Below are positions 57,112-64,000 of a DNA stretch of 64,000 bases, piece after piece. The DNA is from Mesorhizobium sp. CA8. Its GTDB lineage: Bacteria; Pseudomonadota; Alphaproteobacteria; Rhizobiales; Rhizobiaceae. Below the pieces are notes generated by a model that saw only the letters and a list, made by a program, of their open reading frames with translations, had not been told where the DNA came from and made no database searches. Positions within the stretch are counted from its first letter, which is position 1, and each line of letters opens with the position of its first letter. The DNA lies in NCBI RefSeq assembly GCF_020164955.1, contig NZ_JAIUHG010000012.1, positions 107,063 to 171,062 on the forward strand. Reading direction: 5' to 3'. The translations under genes and the position numbers were made by a program.

Positions 57112-58006
57112 ATGACTAGGCCGCCTCTCGGCTCGACGATGCGGCTGGTCCGTCCAGCGCCGAATGTGCTCGGCTTCTATGACGGCCGCGTCGATGGCGT
57201 CCGCATCTGGTCGGACGAGCCGAACTGGCTCGACGACGGCGCCTATATGCTCGGCATCTGGCACCTATGCGATCGTCGACGGATCGCAGGCGCTTGTCTA
57301 CGACACGCACATCTCCCTGCCCCATGCCCGCTTCATCCGGCGGACCCTCGAGGAGATGGGCGTAACCTCGATACGCGTCGTGCTCAGCCACTGGCATGAC
57401 GACCATATCGCCGGCAACGAGGTGTTTAAGGATTGCGAGATCATCGCCAACCGCCTCACCGCCGCGGCGCTCGAACGCGGCCGGACTAATATCGAAGGCG
57501 GCAATCCGCCGATCAAGCCGCTCGTGCTGCCCAACAGGACGTTCGACGACAGCCTCCGCTTGACGCTGGGAGCCATCGCCATCGAACTGCGCCAGGTCGA
57601 GATCCACAGCCATGACGGCACGGCGCTGCTGATGCCCGACGCCGGCCTGCTCTTGGCGGGTGACACGCTGGAAGACTCCGTCACCTATGTCTCGGAACCG
57701 GAACGCCTGGGCGAACATCTGGTCGACCTCGAGCGCATGGCCGGCTGGCAGTTCGACCGGATCCTGCCCAACCACGGTTCCTTTCCGGTAATCGAAGCGG
57801 GCGGCTATGACAGAAGCCTCATCGCCGCCACCGAGACCTATGTCCGAAAGCTGCTTGCCTGCCGACAAGACCCCGACCTGGCCAAGCAGGATCTGCAGAC
57901 CTTCGGCGCCGAGATTCTCGCCACCACGGCGACCGAGTATTTCGCGCCATACGAAGCCGTTCACCGGCGGAATGTCGAAGCCGTTCTTGCGGCAAATAAT
58001 CAGTAG
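57112..58006 (+). pseudogene. Metallo-beta-lactamase-fold hydrolase, frameshifted
   Basis: A zinc hydrolase gene broken by one extra base near 57259. Before it, the frame starting at ATG 57112 reads MTRPPLGSTMRLVRPAPNVL ... DDGAYMLGI; after it, the continuing protein is in another frame: GTYAIVDGSQALVYDTHISL, the zinc motif LSHWHDDHIAGNE (HxHxDH) and GLLLAGDTLED. Removing one T in ATCTGGCACC restores a single 297-residue protein. So it is either a recent inactivation or a sequence error. The intact protein would be a typical metallo-beta-lactamase-fold enzyme of unknown substrate, starting 26 bp after the aldolase. Confidence 0.85.
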
Positions 58007-58017
58007 GCCCCTTGCAG

Positions 58018-58770
58018 CTAGGCCAGAAAGGGCCGCAGCAGCAACTCGACGCCGAGCAGGATCAGAAAAATCAGGAACCAGCGGCGAAAAGTAGCCGGAC
58101 TGATCTTCTGGCGCAGAATTTGCCCCAGCCACATGCCGAGCAAGGCCGGCAGCACCGCAAGCGAGGATATCGCCAGATGTCCGGCATCGAACGCACCATG
58201 CGATGCGAGCCCCAGCGCCAGGGCGATGGTGGAGACGGTGAAAGAAAGACCGAGCGACTGGATGAGATCGTCGCGGCTCAAGCCGAGCGCCTGGATATAA
58301 GGAACGGCAGGCATCACGAAGACGCCGGTGCCGCCCGTGACCAGACCGGTGAGGAAGCCCACGGCCGGCGAAGACCAGCGCTCTGTCCTCTCTGGAACCG
58401 ACGGCTGCCGCGCCAGCAATGTATAGGCAGCGTAAAAAATGAGCGCCGCGCCGAGACCCGCGGTCGTCCATTTGACGTTGTCGCTCGCGAGCAGCCGGGC
58501 GCCGATGATCGTGCCCGCGAGAATGCCTGCCATCATCAGCCTGAGCCGGCGCAGGATCGCGGAAAAACTCGGGCCGGCGAAAAGCTGCCAGACATTGGTG
58601 ACGAAGGACGGAACGATGAGCAGCGAAGCGGCTGTCACCGGCGGCATGATCGTGCCCAGGAGGCCCATGGCCAGCGTCGGCAGGCCCATGCCGGTAACGC
58701 CCTTGACTATACCGGCGAGCAGGAAAGTGATTGCGACGGTGGCCGTCAACAGCAGGGAAAAATCGGACAT
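58018..58770 (-). CDS. TauE/SafE-family sulfite/anion permease
   Basis: A 250-residue membrane protein with about seven to eight helices: LLLTATVAITFLLAGIVKGV, TGMGLPTLAMGLLGTIMPPV, WSSPAVGFLTGLVTGGTGVF and FRRWFLIFLILLGVELLLRP. The repeated G-x-TG-x-G loops are typical of TauE/SafE (formerly DUF81), which export sulfite, organosulfonate or other anions. It converges with the frameshifted hydrolase gene. The transported ion is unknown. Confidence 0.93.
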   Translation of the reverse strand: MSDFSLLLTATVAITFLLAGIVKGVTGMGLPTLAMGLLGTIMPPVTAASLLIVPSFVTNVWQLFAGPSFSAILRRLRLMMAGILAGTIIGARLLASDNVKWTTAGLGAALIFYAAYTLLARQPSVPERTERWSSPAVGFLTGLVTGGTGVFVMPAVPYIQALGLSRDDLIQSLGLSFTVSTIALALGLASHGAFDAGHLAISSLAVLPALLGMWLGQILRQKISPATFRRWFLIFLILLGVELLLRPFLA

Positions 58771-58833
58771 GGTCCTTCATGATCCGCCGCTGCATGCTTC
58801 AAAAGAGCCAGAAAGACCCGTTGCCGGTGGCAC

Positions 58834-58862
58834 AATAAAAAGCGGCGCCTCGCGGCGCCGCT
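58834..58862 (-). terminator. Rho-independent terminator after hsp20
   Basis: On the minus strand AGCGGCGCC-GCGA-GGCGCCGCT (nine perfect pairs) is followed by TTTTATT. It lies 45 bp past the hsp20 stop. Confidence 0.92.
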
Positions 58863-58907
58863 CTTTCGTCTCGGGAGGGAGACTTTGTCCAGGATGGACC
58901 CCGCGGA

Positions 58908-59375
58908 TTACGCGGCGGCCTTGGCCTCGATCTGCTTGGCCTTGTCCGAGGACGAGGTGATCGCGATCTTGCGCGGCTTCAGCTCCTCTGGAATGTTGCG
59001 CTTGAGGTCGACGAAGAGCAGGCCGTTCTTCAGCGTGGCGCCTTCCACTTCGACGTGGTCGGCGAGCTGGAAGCGGCGCTCGAAGGACCGCGAGGCGATG
59101 CCGCGATAAAGCAGCTCCGACCCCTCGCTGTTGTTCTCTTCCTTGCGCTCGCCCTTGACGGTCAGCACGTTGCGGTGGGCTTCGATCGAGATCTCGTCTT
59201 CCGAGAAGCCGGCAACGGCCATCGAGATGCGATAGGCGTTCTCGCCGGTCCGCTCGATGTTATAGGGCGGATAAGTCTGCGCGGTCTCGGGCTGGCCAAG
59301 CGAGTCGAGCATGGTGAACAGCCGGTCGAAGCCGACAGTCGAACGATAAAGCGGGGAAAAATCAACGTGACGCAT
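58908..59375 (-). CDS. Small heat-shock protein, Hsp20/IbpA class
   Basis: A 155-residue ATP-independent chaperone that holds unfolding proteins in oligomers. An N-terminal arm (MRHVDFSPLYRSTVGFDRLF) is followed by the alpha-crystallin domain (residues ~35-125: NAYRISMAVAGFSEDEISIE, VLTVKGERKEE, GIASRSFERRFQLADHVEV, LKNGLLFVDLKRNIPEE) and a C-terminal tail with KPRKIAI. It matches class A rhizobial Hsp20s. Its start is preceded by AGGAG, inside a ROSE-like thermosensor hairpin. Confidence 0.95.
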   Translation of the reverse strand: MRHVDFSPLYRSTVGFDRLFTMLDSLGQPETAQTYPPYNIERTGENAYRISMAVAGFSEDEISIEAHRNVLTVKGERKEENNSEGSELLYRGIASRSFERRFQLADHVEVEGATLKNGLLFVDLKRNIPEELKPRKIAITSSSDKAKQIEAKAAA

Positions 59376-59480
59376 CAGGTGTTCTCCTGTTGAGCAACAT
59401 GGTTTGTGTGTGACCCGGTGCGAAACCCTCGCAAGGCGTTCCGGATAGGCCAGCGACCCCGACAATCGGCGGCCGCAACC
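59376..59480 (-). promoter_or_regulatory. ROSE element: ROSE-type RNA thermometer in the hsp20 leader
   Basis: On the minus strand TTGCT (59393-59397) is followed, after the loop CAAC, by AGGAG (59384-59388), the ribosome-binding site. This is the U-U/C-G-C-U anti-Shine-Dalgarno hairpin of ROSE elements, with its telltale G-G mismatch opposite the site. An upstream GGTTT...AAACC hairpin is also present. ROSE leaders melt at high temperature and are standard before rhizobial hsp20 genes. Structure read by eye; the 5' extent is approximate. Confidence 0.78.
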
Positions 59481-59610
59481 CACATTTGGGAAGCTCAAAA
59501 ACCCATTTCAAGGCTTTCGTGGCGGTCGCAATGCAGCCACGTTGATGAATGGTGGATGAACCATCGCTTCGGCATCCGTTCAGTCAAGCAGCGCTAGCTT
59601 TGTCCAAGTT

Positions 59611-59660
59611 CGAGCAATTCCCGGAAAAGCGTGAAGCGGTTTTCCGTCCGGAATTGCCTC
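59611..59660. repeat. Rhizobial palindromic repeat (GAGCAATTCC type), copy 1
   Basis: GAGCAATTCCCGG / CCGGAATTGCCTC arms around GGAAAA...GGTTTTCC. It is a second class of abundant rhizobial palindrome, similar in plan to the GAGCATGATC class. It lies in the hsp20-hydrolase divergent gap; another copy is at 61909-61955. Confidence 0.88.
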
Positions 59661-59888
59661 AAGACAGAGAGACAAGCGGCGCCTTCCCTGCGCCGCGACG
59701 AGGCCGAACCGGGTGCAACGTCCCTTCCTCCCGGATCGACGAGGCCGGAAGTGCGCCGCAGGCACTTCCGGCCTTCCTCTTCGCGGCTTGCCGCGTAAAT
59801 CCTCGCAACGCTTTGCTTTTGCCGGCTGGCCGTCTATCACCATGCTGACGCCTCGCCCATCCGAGCAAAGAACAAGCAACGACGCCGA
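59661..59888 (+). other. GC-rich hairpin-containing intergenic stretch
   Basis: It contains GCGGCGC-CTTCCCT-GCGCCGC and a 12-pair stem GGCCGGAAGTGC / GCACTTCCGGCC (59743-59754, 59762-59773) followed by a pyrimidine-rich TTCCTCTT. It could be a terminator or a small RNA on the plus strand. Together with the repeat and the ROSE leader it fills the gap between divergent hsp20 and the hydrolase gene. Confidence 0.5.
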
Positions 59889-60845
59889 ATGACGGATCTT
59901 TTCCATCTGACCGAGGACAATCCCGCGCCGCAGAATGCCGCGGGCGGCTTCTTCACCACGCCTGACGGCAAGAAGATCCGCTACGGCGTCTTCGCCGCGG
60001 TCGCTCGTCCGTTGCAGGGCACGGTGGTTCTGCTGACCGGGCGCAACGAATGCATCGAGAAATATTTCGAGACCATCCGCGACCTCGCCGATCGCGGCTT
60101 CGGCGTCGCCATCCTCGACTGGCGCGGCCAGGGCGATTCCAGCCGCCTGCTGCGCGACCGCCAGCGCGGCTACGTCCGCAGCTTCCGCGACTATGCGCGT
60201 GATCTCGAGCAATTCTTCGAGGAGATCGTGCTGCCCGACTGCCGCGGCCCCTATTACATCCTCGCCCACTCGACCGGGGCCGTGATTGCGCTGCTTGCCT
60301 CGCCATCCATGGTCAACCGGGTGCGGCGCATGGTGCTGCTGGCGCCTTTTCTGGAGGTGCCGGACCTGCCGGTCTCGATCGCCACGGTGCGACGCGTCTG
60401 CGCGATCTTCTGCGCGCTGGGTCTCGGCCGGCTCTACGCCGCGCTCGGTCCGCGGCCGAAAGTGCCGCCGGCTTTCGAGGTGAACAAGGTGACCTCGGAT
60501 CCCGCGCGCTACCGGCGCAATGTCGGCATCTACGAGGCCTGGCCGCAGCTGGCGCTCGGCGGCCCGACCATCCGCTGGCTGAAAGCTGCAGCCGCGGCCG
60601 CGAAAGCCATCAGCGATCCGGATTTCATGGCAAGGATCAAGGTGCCGATGCTGATCGTCGCCGCCGGCGCCGACCGGGTGGTCTCGACCAAGGCGGTGGA
60701 AGCCTATGCCAGGAAACTGCGCGTCGGCTCGCTGTTGATGATCGACGGTGCCCAGCACGAAATCCTGCAGGAGAAGGACATCTATCGCGAGCAGCTCCTG
60801 GCCGCCTTCGACGCCTTCATTCCCGGCACCGGTGACGCTCTCTGA
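59889..60845 (+). CDS. Alpha/beta hydrolase, lysophospholipase-like (PldB type)
   Basis: A 318-residue serine hydrolase of the Hydrolase_4 group. The N-terminal GTVVLLTGRNECIEKYFETI is the oxyanion-loop region; DWRGQGDSSRLL is the family signature; the nucleophile serine is in YILAHSTGAVIALLAS; MLIVAAGADRVVST holds the acid, and QHEILQE the histidine. It resembles lysophospholipase L2/PldB and monoacylglycerol lipases, so it probably cleaves lysophospholipid or monoglyceride. It appears cytoplasmic, without a signal peptide. Confidence 0.92.
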   Translation: MTDLFHLTEDNPAPQNAAGGFFTTPDGKKIRYGVFAAVARPLQGTVVLLTGRNECIEKYFETIRDLADRGFGVAILDWRGQGDSSRLLRDRQRGYVRSFRDYARDLEQFFEEIVLPDCRGPYYILAHSTGAVIALLASPSMVNRVRRMVLLAPFLEVPDLPVSIATVRRVCAIFCALGLGRLYAALGPRPKVPPAFEVNKVTSDPARYRRNVGIYEAWPQLALGGPTIRWLKAAAAAAKAISDPDFMARIKVPMLIVAAGADRVVSTKAVEAYARKLRVGSLLMIDGAQHEILQEKDIYREQLLAAFDAFIPGTGDAL

Positions 60846-60857
60846 GCGCGCGCCCGC

Positions 60858-61631
60858 TCAGCCGCGCAGCGCCGCCATCGCCGCCGCGTGAAGCTCGGGC
60901 GTCGCGGCCGCCAGTATGTCGCCGCCCTTCTCAGCCGGCCCGCCTTCGAAAGTGGTGATGACGCCGCCGGCCTTTTCGATGAGCGGGATCAGCGCGACGA
61001 TGTCGTAGGGCTTCAGGCCCGGGTCGGCGACGATGTCGATGCTGCCGGCCGCCAGCATGGCGAAGGCGTAGCAATCGGTGCCATAGCGGGCGAGTTGCAC
61101 CTTTGTCTCGAACTGGTCGTAGCGCTTGCGCGCATCCCCCTTGAACAGGGCCGGCGTGGTCGTGAACAGCGTCGCTTGCGCGAGCTCGGTCGTCTTGCGA
61201 GTCTCGAGCCGGCGCGGGCCGCCCGGGCCTTCGTAATGCGATCCGGAAGCGTTGGCGTAGAACAGCTCGCCGGTGAAGGGTTGCGACATCATGCCGGCGA
61301 CCGCGTCGCCATCGACGGTCAGCCCGACCAGCGTTCCCCAGACCGGGATGCCGGAAATGAAGGCTCGGGTGCCGTCGATCGGGTCGATCACCCAAACATG
61401 CCGGCTGGTGAGGTTCTGACTGCCATGCTCTTCGCCAAGAATCCCATGCTCGGGATATTCGGAGGAGATCAGCGTGCGGATCACGCGCTCGGCTTCGCGA
61501 TCGGCCTCCGTGACCGGATCGAAGCTTCCCGCAAGCTTGTTGGTGACCGTTCCCTCGCTGCGGAAGCGCGGCAAGGTTTCCGCGGCGGCGGCATGCGCGA
61601 TGCGCCGCATGAAATCGGTGCTGATATCCAA
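60858..61631 (-). CDS. hisN: Histidinol-phosphatase / inositol-monophosphatase family protein
   Basis: A 257-residue Mg-dependent phosphatase. Metal-site motifs are GEEHGSQ (glutamate ligands), VWVIDPIDGTRAFISG and, near the C-terminus, GLKPYDIVALIPLIEKAGGV. This is the IMPase fold; the sequence and genomic context in rhizobia fit HisN, which dephosphorylates histidinol phosphate in histidine synthesis. SuhB-like inositol monophosphatase is the alternative. The alpha-r14 sRNA lies just upstream, divergent, recalling the suhB motif originally described beside such genes. Confidence 0.92.
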   Translation of the reverse strand: MDISTDFMRRIAHAAAAETLPRFRSEGTVTNKLAGSFDPVTEADREAERVIRTLISSEYPEHGILGEEHGSQNLTSRHVWVIDPIDGTRAFISGIPVWGTLVGLTVDGDAVAGMMSQPFTGELFYANASGSHYEGPGGPRRLETRKTTELAQATLFTTTPALFKGDARKRYDQFETKVQLARYGTDCYAFAMLAAGSIDIVADPGLKPYDIVALIPLIEKAGGVITTFEGGPAEKGGDILAAATPELHAAAMAALRG

Positions 61632-61789
61632 GTCGCTCTCCCCATCGCGGCTCTTGCCAGCCGCTCTTTCTCGCAGAACAGGCGCTTTGAAGACCGGTCA
61701 GGCGCCCGCTTTTTGTTGCCCGAATGCCACATCTGAACCGCCGAAGCGGAATTTCCACATCATATTGAATTAAAAAACCCCGATGTCGA

Positions 61790-61817
61790 TTGACATTTGT
61801 GCGACGCACAATAATTT
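61790..61817 (+). promoter_or_regulatory. Sigma-70 promoter for the alpha-r14 sRNA
   Basis: TTGACA (61790-61795) and TAATTT (61812-61817) separated by 16 bases, placing the start near 61824. The strong -35 and surrounding AT-richness make this a good match. Confidence 0.75.
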
Positions 61818-61823
61818 TGTTAT

Positions 61824-61908
61824 CGGACAGGTTTTCCTGTCCATGCCCTCCTTGGGCGTTTCCTCCCTAGACTTCGACCGTGTCGTGAAAACGATGCGGT
61901 CTTTTTTT
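61824..61908 (+). ncRNA. alpha-r14 / suhB-motif small RNA
   Basis: An ~85-nt RNA gene between hisN and the N-formylglutamate amidohydrolase gene. Hairpin 1 is GGACAGG-TTTT-CCTGTCC (61825-61842). Hairpin 2 is GCCC-TCCTT-GGGC (61845-61857) with an anti-Shine-Dalgarno loop. A single-stranded GTTTCCTCCCTAG carries a second CCTCC. The terminator stem GACCG ... CGGTC (61876-61901) is followed by TTTTTTT. Multiple exposed CCUCC motifs are the hallmark of this trans-acting alphaproteobacterial family, which represses mRNAs by blocking ribosome binding. Its neighbour gene fits the suhB-motif name. Identified by structure and context. Confidence 0.85.
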
Positions 61909-61955
61909 CGAGCAATTCCAGGAAAGTGTGACGCGGTTTTCCTTCCGGAATTGCG
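61909..61955. repeat. Rhizobial palindromic repeat (GAGCAATTCC type), copy 2
   Basis: CGAGCAATTCCAGGAAA ... TTTTCCTTCCGGAATTGCG. It begins immediately after the T-tract of the alpha-r14 terminator. Same class as the copy at 59611-59660. Confidence 0.85.
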
Positions 61956-61986
61956 TTTATGAGAACTCGGCCCGCCGACCGCGCTG

Positions 61987-63000
61987 TCATTCGGCCGCGA
62001 GCGGCAAACCGACGAAATGATGGTCGGGCATCGACATCAGGTCGGCCGAGAAGCGGGTCAGGTCATCGGCCAAAGCGTCGAAGCCGGCCGATTTCTGGAA
62101 CGTCCGCTCGTCCATGTAAAGCCCGCGATTGACCTCGATCTGCAGCGCATGCAGATGCCGAGCCGGCCTGCCATAATGCTCGGTGATGAAACCTCCGGCA
62201 TAGGGCTTGTTGTGCGCGACCGTATAGCCCATGCCGACAAGCAGGCCGATCGCCGTTTCGGTGAGCGCCGGCGAGGCCGAGATGCCGAACCGGTCGCCGA
62301 TGATGAAGTCGGGCCGCACGCCATTGTCGCCGACGCGGATCGAGGCCGGCATCGAATGGCAGTCGACCAGCACGGCATAGCCGAACCTGGCATGCGTCCT
62401 GGCCAGCAGCCGCTTCAGCGTCTCGTGATAAGGCTTGTACACCGCCTCGATCCGTCCGATCGCCTCGGCCAAAGGCAGCCGGCCGGGATAGATGTCGAGC
62501 CCCTCGCCGACCAGCTTCGGCACAGTGCCCAGCCCGCCGGCGACACGCGCCGAGCGGATGTTGCAGAAGGACGGCACCGGCTCCGCGAACATGCGTGGAT
62601 CGAGTTCCCAGGGCTCGCGGTTGACGTCGAGATAGGCGCGCGGAAAATTGGCCGAAAGCAGCGGCGCGCCGAGCGGCACGGCGCCGCCGAAAAGCTCCTC
62701 AACATAGCAGTCCTCCGACCGGCGGATGGCGTTGCGGTCGAGCCGCGCCATGGCCAGGAAACGCTCCGGATAGTGGCGGCCGCTATGCGGTGAGTTGAAC
62801 AGGAAGGGGACACGCTGTTCGGCGCCCGATCGGATTTCGAAGGGTGGAACGACCGAAAAATCCTCGGCTGCCGTCTTCAATTTGTACGAACCAGGAAACA
62901 GCACTGCATCATGACGCAAAACTTGCCACCTTGCGCCTGGCATGTCCAGCATTTCAGGCGGCGAAACCGCGCTTCGAACCGGATGTTGGATGCCCTTCAT
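61987..63000 (-). CDS. N-formylglutamate amidohydrolase
   Basis: A ~337-residue member of the FGase family, which hydrolyses N-formyl-L-glutamate to formate and glutamate (last step of one histidine-degradation route). Landmarks are PFLFNSPHSGRHYPERFL, SANFPRAYLDVNREPWELD, AVLVDCHSMPASIRVGDNG and the C-terminal HALQIEVNRGLYMDE. The conserved His, Glu and Asp that bind zinc sit in these blocks. An alternative in-frame start after a 20-residue extension (MPGARWQ) is possible. It is divergent from cpdR. Confidence 0.92.
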   Translation of the reverse strand: MKGIQHPVRSAVSPPEMLDMPGARWQVLRHDAVLFPGSYKLKTAAEDFSVVPPFEIRSGAEQRVPFLFNSPHSGRHYPERFLAMARLDRNAIRRSEDCYVEELFGGAVPLGAPLLSANFPRAYLDVNREPWELDPRMFAEPVPSFCNIRSARVAGGLGTVPKLVGEGLDIYPGRLPLAEAIGRIEAVYKPYHETLKRLLARTHARFGYAVLVDCHSMPASIRVGDNGVRPDFIIGDRFGISASPALTETAIGLLVGMGYTVAHNKPYAGGFITEHYGRPARHLHALQIEVNRGLYMDERTFQKSAGFDALADDLTRFSADLMSMPDHHFVGLPLAAE

Positions 63001-63093
63001 TCACTTGATGTTTACCGGCCCCACCTCATATACAGGATGGTTAACGGCCTTGCCCGGCGGCAGGCTTGGGGCGGGTGATTCGGACGGGATATG

Positions 63094-63456
63094 ATGGCAC
63101 GCATTCTGCTGGCGGAAGACGATGACGATATGCGCCGCTTCCTTGTCAAGGCGCTGGAACGCGCCGGCTACCAGGTAAGCGATTTCGACAATGGCGCCAG
63201 CGCCTATGAGCGGCTGCGCGAAGAGCCTTTCTCGCTGCTTTTGACCGACATCGTCATGCCGGAGATGGATGGCATCGAGCTCGCCCGCCGGGCCACCGAA
63301 ATCGATCCGGACCTCAAGGTGATGTTCATCACCGGTTTCGCCGCGGTCGCGCTCAATCCCGATTCCAAGGCGCCCAAGGACGCCAAGGTGCTGTCCAAGC
63401 CCTTCCACCTGCGCGATCTCGTCAACGAGGTCGAGAAGATGCTGCAGGCCGCCTGA
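63094..63456 (+). CDS. cpdR: Single-domain response regulator CpdR
   Basis: A 120-residue receiver-only protein. The acidic pocket is in ILLAEDDDDMRRFLVKALE, phospho-acceptor Asp52 in SLLLTDIVMPEMDGIE, and Lys in KVLSKPFHLRD. It is nearly identical in pattern to alphaproteobacterial CpdR, which when unphosphorylated delivers CtrA and other substrates to ClpXP, so controlling the cell cycle and, in rhizobia, bacteroid development. It ends in LQAA, as expected for a protein itself regulated by proteolysis. A start one codon upstream is equally possible. Confidence 0.96.
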   Translation: MARILLAEDDDDMRRFLVKALERAGYQVSDFDNGASAYERLREEPFSLLLTDIVMPEMDGIELARRATEIDPDLKVMFITGFAAVALNPDSKAPKDAKVLSKPFHLRDLVNEVEKMLQAA

Positions 63457-63583
63457 GCCGTCTGTGGCCTGCATCGAGGCTCGCATCGGCAGGGACTTCA
63501 CCGATGCAACAAACGGAAGCCGTCTTTCCACATTCCCGCTATTGACGCGCCGGATCAAAAATGGTGTATGCGCGGCTTCGGAT

Positions 63584-63658
63584 GGGCGTGTAGCTCAGCG
63601 GGAGAGCACTGCATTGACATTGCAGGGGTCACAAGTTCAATCCTTGTCACGCCCACCA
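63584..63658 (+). tRNA. tRNA-Val (anticodon GAC)
   Basis: A complete cloverleaf with encoded CCA: acceptor GGGCGTG/CACGCCC, D-loop with AGC...GGGA, anticodon stem CTGCA/TGCAG with loop TTGACAT (anticodon GAC), T arm with GTTCAAT. It follows cpdR by about 130 bp. tRNA-Val 3' ends are common integration sites; only 340 bp beyond it are visible. Confidence 0.97.
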
Positions 63659-63723
63659 TCCTTCCAATAGCTTAGCTAAGCCCTTGTGCCGATTGCCACA
63701 GAAACCCGGTTGATTGGCGGCTA

Positions 63724-63927
63724 ATGAACCCGAACAAAACGACCCTTGAGCGCGCATTCGAACTCGCCCGCTCGGGAGACATCGTGGATCTATACGGATT
63801 GCGCGAGCGGTTGCGACGTGAGGGCTATGACGGAAGGCAACTGGAAGGCAATTCCCTCCGCAAGCAACTCGCCAGCATGATCAAGGAAGCCGCCCCTGAA
63901 GCCGGACCGTCTAGAAAGCTCCGCTAG
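63724..63927 (+). CDS. Small hypothetical protein (67 residues)
   Basis: A 67-residue charged, helical protein starting MNPNKTTLERAFELARSG. It has LARSGDIVDLYGLRERLRRE and SLRKQLASMI, a pattern of small rhizobial proteins of unknown role. It lies 65 bp after tRNA-Val. I am not confident of any function. No strong ribosome-binding site (GGCGGCTA precedes the ATG). It could belong to an element inserted at the tRNA. Confidence 0.6.
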   Translation: MNPNKTTLERAFELARSGDIVDLYGLRERLRREGYDGRQLEGNSLRKQLASMIKEAAPEAGPSRKLR

Positions 63928-63933
63928 TCTCTC

Positions 63934-64000
63934 ATGTTCCCTGTCAAGATTGGAGGCAAGAAGGCTCGCCTGCTTGGCAGGTTTGCCATGCAGTCGGATC
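63934..64000 (+). CDS. Possible start of a hypothetical gene, cut by the window edge
   Basis: An ATG six bases after the previous stop opens MFPVKIGGKKARLLGRFAMQ and stays open to the window edge. There is too little sequence to assign it or be sure it is translated. Confidence 0.35.
   Translation, partial: MFPVKIGGKKARLLGRFAMQSD

Noticed and set aside
63094..63456. CpdR as part of a local two-component pair
   Set aside because: It is a known stand-alone receiver controlled by a distant phosphorelay; no kinase is adjacent.

Overview
The window is 64 kb of GC-rich chromosome from an alphaproteobacterium of the order Rhizobiales, most probably Mesorhizobium or a close Phyllobacteriaceae relative. 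The supporting evidence is a rhizobial flagellar gene order, homospermidine synthase, an Omp10-type lipoprotein, CpdR, an alpha-r14 (suhB-motif) sRNA, a ROSE-type thermosensor before an hsp20 gene, and several copies of short palindromic repeats typical of rhizobial genomes. Almost everything is core housekeeping sequence. I see no transposase, prophage, CRISPR array or rRNA operon.

Layout. 1-3.1 kb: end of a polyamine-type ABC transporter binding protein, its likely XRE/cupin regulator, and a ClC-family protein. 3.3-8.2 kb: the tail of the flagellar regulon (flhA, fliR, a FliJ-like coiled-coil protein, a FlgJ-type rod-binding protein, a FlgN-like protein, one anchored unknown). 8.3-11.2 kb: an SCP2 protein, a GNAT gene carrying an inserted palindromic repeat, and ornithine decarboxylase behind a long structured leader (speF motif). 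11.2-25 kb: amidase plus LysR, DUF1007 plus NicO metal export, erythronate dehydrogenase, a CDF transporter, an aminotransferase, SDRs, trhO, eda and an AraC regulator. 25-31 kb: tRNA-Gln, a DUF882 peptidase-like protein, an orphan sigma-54 response regulator and an M3 oligopeptidase. 31-36.5 kb: a membrane-anchored coiled-coil protein, the pabB/pabC pair, a DUF3445 protein and homospermidine synthase. 36.6-45 kb: an Omp10-like lipoprotein, a 5'-nucleotidase carrying LysM, ferrochelatase, a SPFH/NfeD pair, arabinose-5-phosphate isomerase and a predicted outer membrane barrel. 45-55.5 kb: galU, a lytic transglycosylase, a DUF459 hydrolase, gltD and gltB. 55.5-64 kb: threonine aldolase, a frameshifted metallo-beta-lactamase-fold gene, a TauE/SafE permease, hsp20, a lysophospholipase-like hydrolase, hisN, the alpha-r14 sRNA, an N-formylglutamate amidohydrolase, cpdR and tRNA-Val.

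How the genes connect. Polyamine metabolism recurs: putrescine made by ornithine decarboxylase feeds homospermidine synthase, and the left-edge binding protein and regulator are probably polyamine-responsive. Envelope biogenesis is well represented (kdsD, galU, transglycosylase, LysM nucleotidase, barrel, lipoprotein).

The most unusual signals are not protein-coding. Two ~190-bp elements (about 45.05-45.25 kb and 48.97-49.16 kb) share a conserved core inside long self-complementary arms. The arms differ between copies yet still pair within each copy, and both elements sit between convergent genes. A separate 160-bp inverted-repeat element is read through in frame by the GNAT gene at 8.7-9.4 kb. 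A 13-bp-arm palindrome lies in the 5' end of the NicO gene. Assignments rest on reading the sequence and on knowledge of the families; no database search was run.
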